This document shows positions 60,755 through 64,000 of a stretch of DNA of 64,000 nucleotides, in pieces. Both the position numbers and the translations under genes were made by a program. The stretch lies in the NCBI RefSeq assembly GCF_029639405.1, contig NZ_CP121274.1:3410001-3474000 (forward strand), read 5' to 3'. Below the pieces are notes generated by a model. It was given only the letters and a program-made list of their open reading frames with translations. It searched no databases and was not told the DNA's origin. This DNA comes from Microbacterium proteolyticum. GTDB lineage: Bacteria > Actinomycetota > Actinomycetes > Actinomycetales > Microbacteriaceae. Numbering within the stretch: position 1 is the stretch's first letter; every line of letters starts with the position of its first letter.

Positions 60755-61603
60755 ATGACGACGGTGCGCGCAGCGATCACGCAGACCACCTGGACCGGCG
60801 ACAAGGAGTCGATGCTCGACAAGCACGAGCAGTTCGCCCGGGATGCCGCGGCGCAGGGCGCCGAGGTCCTGTGCTTCCAGGAGCTCTTCTACGGCCCCTA
60901 CTTCGGCATCACGCAGGACCAGAAGTACTACCGCTACGCCGAGCCGGTCGACGGCCCGATCGTGCAGCGCTTCGCCGCCCTGGCGAAGGAGCTCGGGATC
61001 GTGACCGTCCTCCCCATCTACGAGGAGGCGCAGACCGGCGTCTACTACAACACCTCAGTGCTCGTCGACGCCGACGGAACCGTCCTCGGCAGCTACCGCA
61101 AGAACCACATCCCGCACCTCGACAAGTTCTGGGAGAAGTTCTACTTCCGCCCCGGCAACCTCGGATACCCCGTGTTCGACACCGCCGTCGGCAAGGTCGG
61201 GATGTACATCTGCTACGACCGGCACTTCCCCGAGGGCTGGCGGGAACTGGGGCTCAACGGCGCCCACATGGTCTTCAACCCCAACGCGACCAAGCCCGGC
61301 CTGTCGAACCGCTTGTGGGAGGTCGAGGGACCCTGCGCCGCCGTCGCGAACGGCTACTTCGTCCTGCAGCCCAACCGCGTCGGCCGCGAGGACAACGAGT
61401 ACGGCGAGGATGCCGTCACCTTCTACGGCACGAGCCAGGTCATCGACCCGCGGGGCAACCACGTCGGCGCCGTGGGCTCCTCCGAGCACGAGGAAATCCT
61501 GATCCGCGACCTCGACATGGATCTCGTGCAGCAGATGCGCGACGACTGGCAGTTCTACCGCGACCGCCGGCCCGACACGTACGGCGAGATCGTGGAGGCG
61601 TGA
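60755..61603 (+). CDS. Nitrilase-superfamily amidohydrolase, probable beta-ureidopropionase
   Basis: A 282-residue carbon-nitrogen hydrolase. The catalytic triad is Glu43 (CFQELFYGPYF), Lys116 (YRKNHIPHLDKFWEK) and Cys153 (YICYDRHFPEGWREL). These words match N-carbamoyl-beta-alanine amidohydrolases and N-carbamoylputrescine amidases. With dihydropyrimidinase directly downstream (1 bp gap), hydrolysis of N-carbamoyl-beta-alanine to beta-alanine, CO2 and ammonia in reductive uracil degradation is the best reading; N-carbamoyl-amino-acid hydrolysis in hydantoin use is the alternative. GAGGGA precedes ATG 60755. First gene of the operon, divergent from the MocR gene. Confidence 0.9.
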   Translation: MTTVRAAITQTTWTGDKESMLDKHEQFARDAAAQGAEVLCFQELFYGPYFGITQDQKYYRYAEPVDGPIVQRFAALAKELGIVTVLPIYEEAQTGVYYNTSVLVDADGTVLGSYRKNHIPHLDKFWEKFYFRPGNLGYPVFDTAVGKVGMYICYDRHFPEGWRELGLNGAHMVFNPNATKPGLSNRLWEVEGPCAAVANGYFVLQPNRVGREDNEYGEDAVTFYGTSQVIDPRGNHVGAVGSSEHEEILIRDLDMDLVQQMRDDWQFYRDRRPDTYGEIVEA

Positions 61604-61604
61604 G

Positions 61605-63041
61605 ATGACCACGACTCTCCTCACCGGCGGCACGGTCGTCTCGGCGACCGGACGCTCCGCCGCCGACGTCCTCATCGACGGCGAGACGATCGTCGCCGTG
61701 CTCGCGCCCGGGTCCACTCTGCTGGGTCACGACCTCGCGGCATCCGTCGACACCGTCATCGACGCGACCGGGAAGTACGTCATCCCCGGCGGGATCGACG
61801 CGCACACGCACATGCAGCTCCCCTTCGGCGGGACGAGCGCCTCCGACACGTTCGAAACCGGCACCCGCGCGGCCGCGTGGGGCGGCACGACGACCATCGT
61901 CGACTTCGCCGTGCAGCGCACCGGCGAGCGCATCCAGGACGGCCTCGCGCACTGGCACGAGCTCGCGGCGGGCAACTGCGCGATCGACTACGGCTTCCAC
62001 CAGATCGTCGGAGGGGTGGATGCCGACTCCCTCGCGGCCCTGCCCGGCCTCATCGACGAGGGCATCTCGAGCTTCAAGATGTTCATGGCGTACCCGGGCG
62101 TGTTCTACGCCGACGACGCGCAGATCCTCCGCGCGATGCAGGTGGCCGCGGACACGGGGCTGCTGACGATGATGCACGCCGAGAACGGGCCCGTCATCGA
62201 CGTTCTCGCCGAGCAGCTCGTCGCGAAGGGCAAGACCGACCCCTACTTCCACGGCGTCGCCCGCGCGTGGCAGATGGAGGAGGAGGCGACGCACCGCGCG
62301 ATCATGCTGTCGAACCTCACCGGAGCCCCGCTCTACGTCGTGCACGTGAGCGCGAAGCAGGCCGTGGAGCAGCTCGCCTGGGCCCGTGACAACGGACAGA
62401 ACGTGTTCGGCGAGACGTGCCCGCAGTACCTCTACCTTTCGCTCGAGGACCAGCTGGGGGCGTCGAGCGAGGAGTGGGGCGCGTTCGAGGGCGCGAAGTG
62501 GGTGTGCTCGACGCCGCTGCGCTCGAAGCACGAGGGCCACCAGCACCACATGTGGCAAGCGCTGCGCACGAACGACATCCAGATGGTCTCCACCGACCAC
62601 TGCCCGTTCTGCATGAAGGACCAGAAGACGCTCGGTCTCGGCGACTTCCGCGCGATCCCCAATGGCATCGGCTCGGTCGAGCACCGCATGGACCTGATGT
62701 ACCAGGGTGTCGTCACCGGGCAGATCACGCTCGAGCGCTGGGTGGAACTCACCAGCACGACCCCCGCGCGCATGTTCGGCATGTACGGCAAGAAGGGCGT
62801 CATCGCCCCCGGCGCCGACGCCGACATCGTCGTGTACGACCCCGCCGGGCACACGTCCATCGGCGTGGGCAAGACCCACCACATGAACATGGACCACTCC
62901 GCGTGGGAGGGCTACGAGATCGACGGACACGTCGACACCGTCCTCTCCCGCGGAAAGGTCGTCGTCGACGACGGCGCGTACCTGGGTGCCAAGGGCGACG
63001 GACGCTTCGTCAAGCGCGGCCTGAGCCAGTACCTGGTCTGA
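61605..63041 (+). CDS. Dihydropyrimidinase / D-hydantoinase
   Basis: A 478-residue cyclic amidohydrolase opening dihydrouracil or 5-substituted hydantoins. Binuclear zinc site: GGIDAHTHMQLPFGG (HxH, about residues 66-68), carbamylated Lys in ISSFKMFMAYPGVF, His in LYVVHVSAKQA and MMHAENG, and Asp in VSTDHCPFCMKD. C-terminal GKVVVDDG is typical of the fold. It is 1 bp after the amidohydrolase gene and 11 bp before the luciferase-like oxidoreductase gene. Together the two hydrolases take dihydropyrimidine to the beta-amino acid; the first, reducing step would be encoded elsewhere or beyond the edge. Confidence 0.94.
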   Translation: MTTTLLTGGTVVSATGRSAADVLIDGETIVAVLAPGSTLLGHDLAASVDTVIDATGKYVIPGGIDAHTHMQLPFGGTSASDTFETGTRAAAWGGTTTIVDFAVQRTGERIQDGLAHWHELAAGNCAIDYGFHQIVGGVDADSLAALPGLIDEGISSFKMFMAYPGVFYADDAQILRAMQVAADTGLLTMMHAENGPVIDVLAEQLVAKGKTDPYFHGVARAWQMEEEATHRAIMLSNLTGAPLYVVHVSAKQAVEQLAWARDNGQNVFGETCPQYLYLSLEDQLGASSEEWGAFEGAKWVCSTPLRSKHEGHQHHMWQALRTNDIQMVSTDHCPFCMKDQKTLGLGDFRAIPNGIGSVEHRMDLMYQGVVTGQITLERWVELTSTTPARMFGMYGKKGVIAPGADADIVVYDPAGHTSIGVGKTHHMNMDHSAWEGYEIDGHVDTVLSRGKVVVDDGAYLGAKGDGRFVKRGLSQYLV

Positions 63042-63052
63042 GAGGAGAACCC

Positions 63053-64000
63053 ATGGATTTCGGCGTCGTCCTGCAGACCAACCCTCCCGCCGCCCGCACG
63101 GTGCAGCTCTCCCAGCTCGCCGAGGCGCACGGCTTCAGCCACGTGTGGACCTTCGACTCGCACCTGCTGTGGCAGGAGCCGTACGTCGTGCACTCGGCGA
63201 TCCTCGGGGCCACCCGCCGGGTCACCGTCGGCCCGTTCGTCACGAACCCGGCGACCCGCGACTGGACGGTCACGGCATCCACGTTCGCGACCCTCAACGA
63301 GATGTACGGCAACCGCACGATCTGCGGCATCGGCCGCGGTGATTCCGCGGTGCGCGTCACCAACGGGCGTCCCACCACGCTCAAAGCGCTGCGCGAGTCG
63401 ATCCACGTCATCCGCGAGCTCGGCAACTCCCGCGCCGTGGAGTACAACGGCGCGACGCTGCAGTTCCCATGGAGCCGCGGGTCGAAGCTCGACGTGTGGG
63501 TCGCCGCCTACGGTCCGCTCGCGCTCAAGCTCACGGGCGAAGTGGGCGACGGCTTCATCCTGCAGCTCGCCGACCTCGACATCGCCGAGTGGATGATCAC
63601 GACCGTCCGTCAGGCCGCCGAGAACGTCGGCCGCGACCCCGACGAGATCGCGTTCTGCGTCGCCGCCCCCATGTACATCGGCGACGACACCCCGGAGAGC
63701 CGGGCCCACATGATCGAGCAGTGCCGCTGGTTCGGCGGCATGGTCGGCAACCACGTCGCCGACATCGTCGCGAAGTACGGCGAGGGCTCCGACGTCCCGG
63801 CGGCGCTCACCGACTACATCGCGGGCCGCACCGGCTACGACTACAACTCGCACGGCAAGAGCAACAACGACCACGTCGACTTCGTCCCCGACGACATCGT
63901 CGAGCGGTTCTGCGTGCTCGGCACCGCCGAGGAGCACATCGCCAAGCTCGAGAAGCTGCGAGCGCTGGGCGTGACGCAGTTCGCCGGTTACCTCCAGCAC
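63053..64000 (+). CDS. LLM-class (luciferase-like) flavin/F420-dependent oxidoreductase, cut by right edge
   Basis: At least 316 residues, open to the window end without a stop. A bacterial luciferase-like TIM barrel: MDFGVVLQTNPPAARTVQLS, ICGIGRGDSAVRVTNGRPTT, WSRGSKLDVWVAAYGPLALK and LTGEVGDGFILQLADLDIAE are typical of the TIGR03842-type branch. Members are named F420-dependent, but the cofactor could also be FMN; nothing here decides it. AGAGGAG lies upstream of ATG 63053, 11 bp after the dihydropyrimidinase stop, so it is in the same operon. A role in pyrimidine or hydantoin ring metabolism is inferred from position. Confidence 0.85.
   Translation, partial: MDFGVVLQTNPPAARTVQLSQLAEAHGFSHVWTFDSHLLWQEPYVVHSAILGATRRVTVGPFVTNPATRDWTVTASTFATLNEMYGNRTICGIGRGDSAVRVTNGRPTTLKALRESIHVIRELGNSRAVEYNGATLQFPWSRGSKLDVWVAAYGPLALKLTGEVGDGFILQLADLDIAEWMITTVRQAAENVGRDPDEIAFCVAAPMYIGDDTPESRAHMIEQCRWFGGMVGNHVADIVAKYGEGSDVPAALTDYIAGRTGYDYNSHGKSNNDHVDFVPDDIVERFCVLGTAEEHIAKLEKLRALGVTQFAGYLQH

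Overview
The window looks like chromosome from a high-GC Actinomycetota of the Microbacteriaceae, most probably Microbacterium or a close relative. The evidence is strong G/C at third codon positions, the frequent Asp-Ala word GATGCC, many GTG starts, many genes whose -10 box sits 6-7 nt from the start codon (leaderless mRNAs), and an actinobacterial housekeeping order. I see no phage, transposase, CRISPR array or rRNA. The one tRNA is tRNA-Gln(UUG).

A minus-strand housekeeping backbone runs through the window: hisS and mazG (6.4-8.5 kb), mfd (13.9-17.5), pth and rplY (19.3-20.6), prs, glmU and tRNA-Gln (34.1-36.6), an ABC-F ATPase (37.8-39.6), ispE (43.4-44.3), rsmA (47.3-48.1), then tatD, metG and rsmI (49.7-53.0), with pmt divergent from rsmI. 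In many actinobacteria several of these genes lie close together; here accessory cassettes separate them.

Cassettes from left to right. 0-3.9 kb: an aminotransferase (cut by the edge), an Lrp/AsnC regulator, an FAH-fold sugar-acid dehydratase and an alpha-ketoglutarate semialdehyde dehydrogenase, suggesting a Weimberg-type route from pentonates or hexarates to 2-oxoglutarate. 4-6.4 kb: an MFS efflux pump divergent from a helix-turn-helix regulator. 8.8-13.9 kb: PEP carboxylase, a gamma-carbonic-anhydrase-like protein, a membrane protein/XRE regulator pair and an MDR oxidoreductase. 17.6-19.3 kb: three small proline-rich membrane proteins. 20.9 kb: a 41-residue membrane protein. 21.1-27.4 kb: gluconate/idonate use (idnD-like, idnO-like and gntP divergent from gntR and gntK, then gnd), feeding the pentose phosphate pathway. 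27.4-31 kb: a VanZ-like protein, a two-component system and a secreted anchored protein. 31-34 kb: a RnfD/ferredoxin-reductase fusion, ApbE and an FMN-binding lipoprotein, together a transmembrane flavin electron-transfer module. 36.7-37.7 kb: a MarR regulator coupled to a membrane protein. 39.7-43.3 kb: an osmoprotectant-type ABC importer with a DUF427 gene. 44.6-47.1 kb: a Stealth-family phosphotransferase overlapping a metallophosphoesterase. 48.2-49.6 kb: a sugar:H+ symporter. 54.6-60.7 kb: an AAA ATPase, a zinc metallopeptidase-like protein, a DUF255 thioredoxin-domain protein, an aldo/keto reductase and a MocR regulator. 60.8-64 kb: a reductive pyrimidine/hydantoin degradation operon, cut by the right edge.

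Points of most interest: the glmU start codon sits one base after the 3' end of tRNA-Gln; rsmI and pmt are read divergently from overlapping -10 boxes and both look leaderless; leaderless architecture recurs across the window; two genes (VanZ-like and DUF255) appear to need a CTG start; long hairpins lie in several intergenic gaps; and a 41-residue membrane protein has its own signals. Function assignments come from recognisable motifs and family knowledge; no database search was possible.
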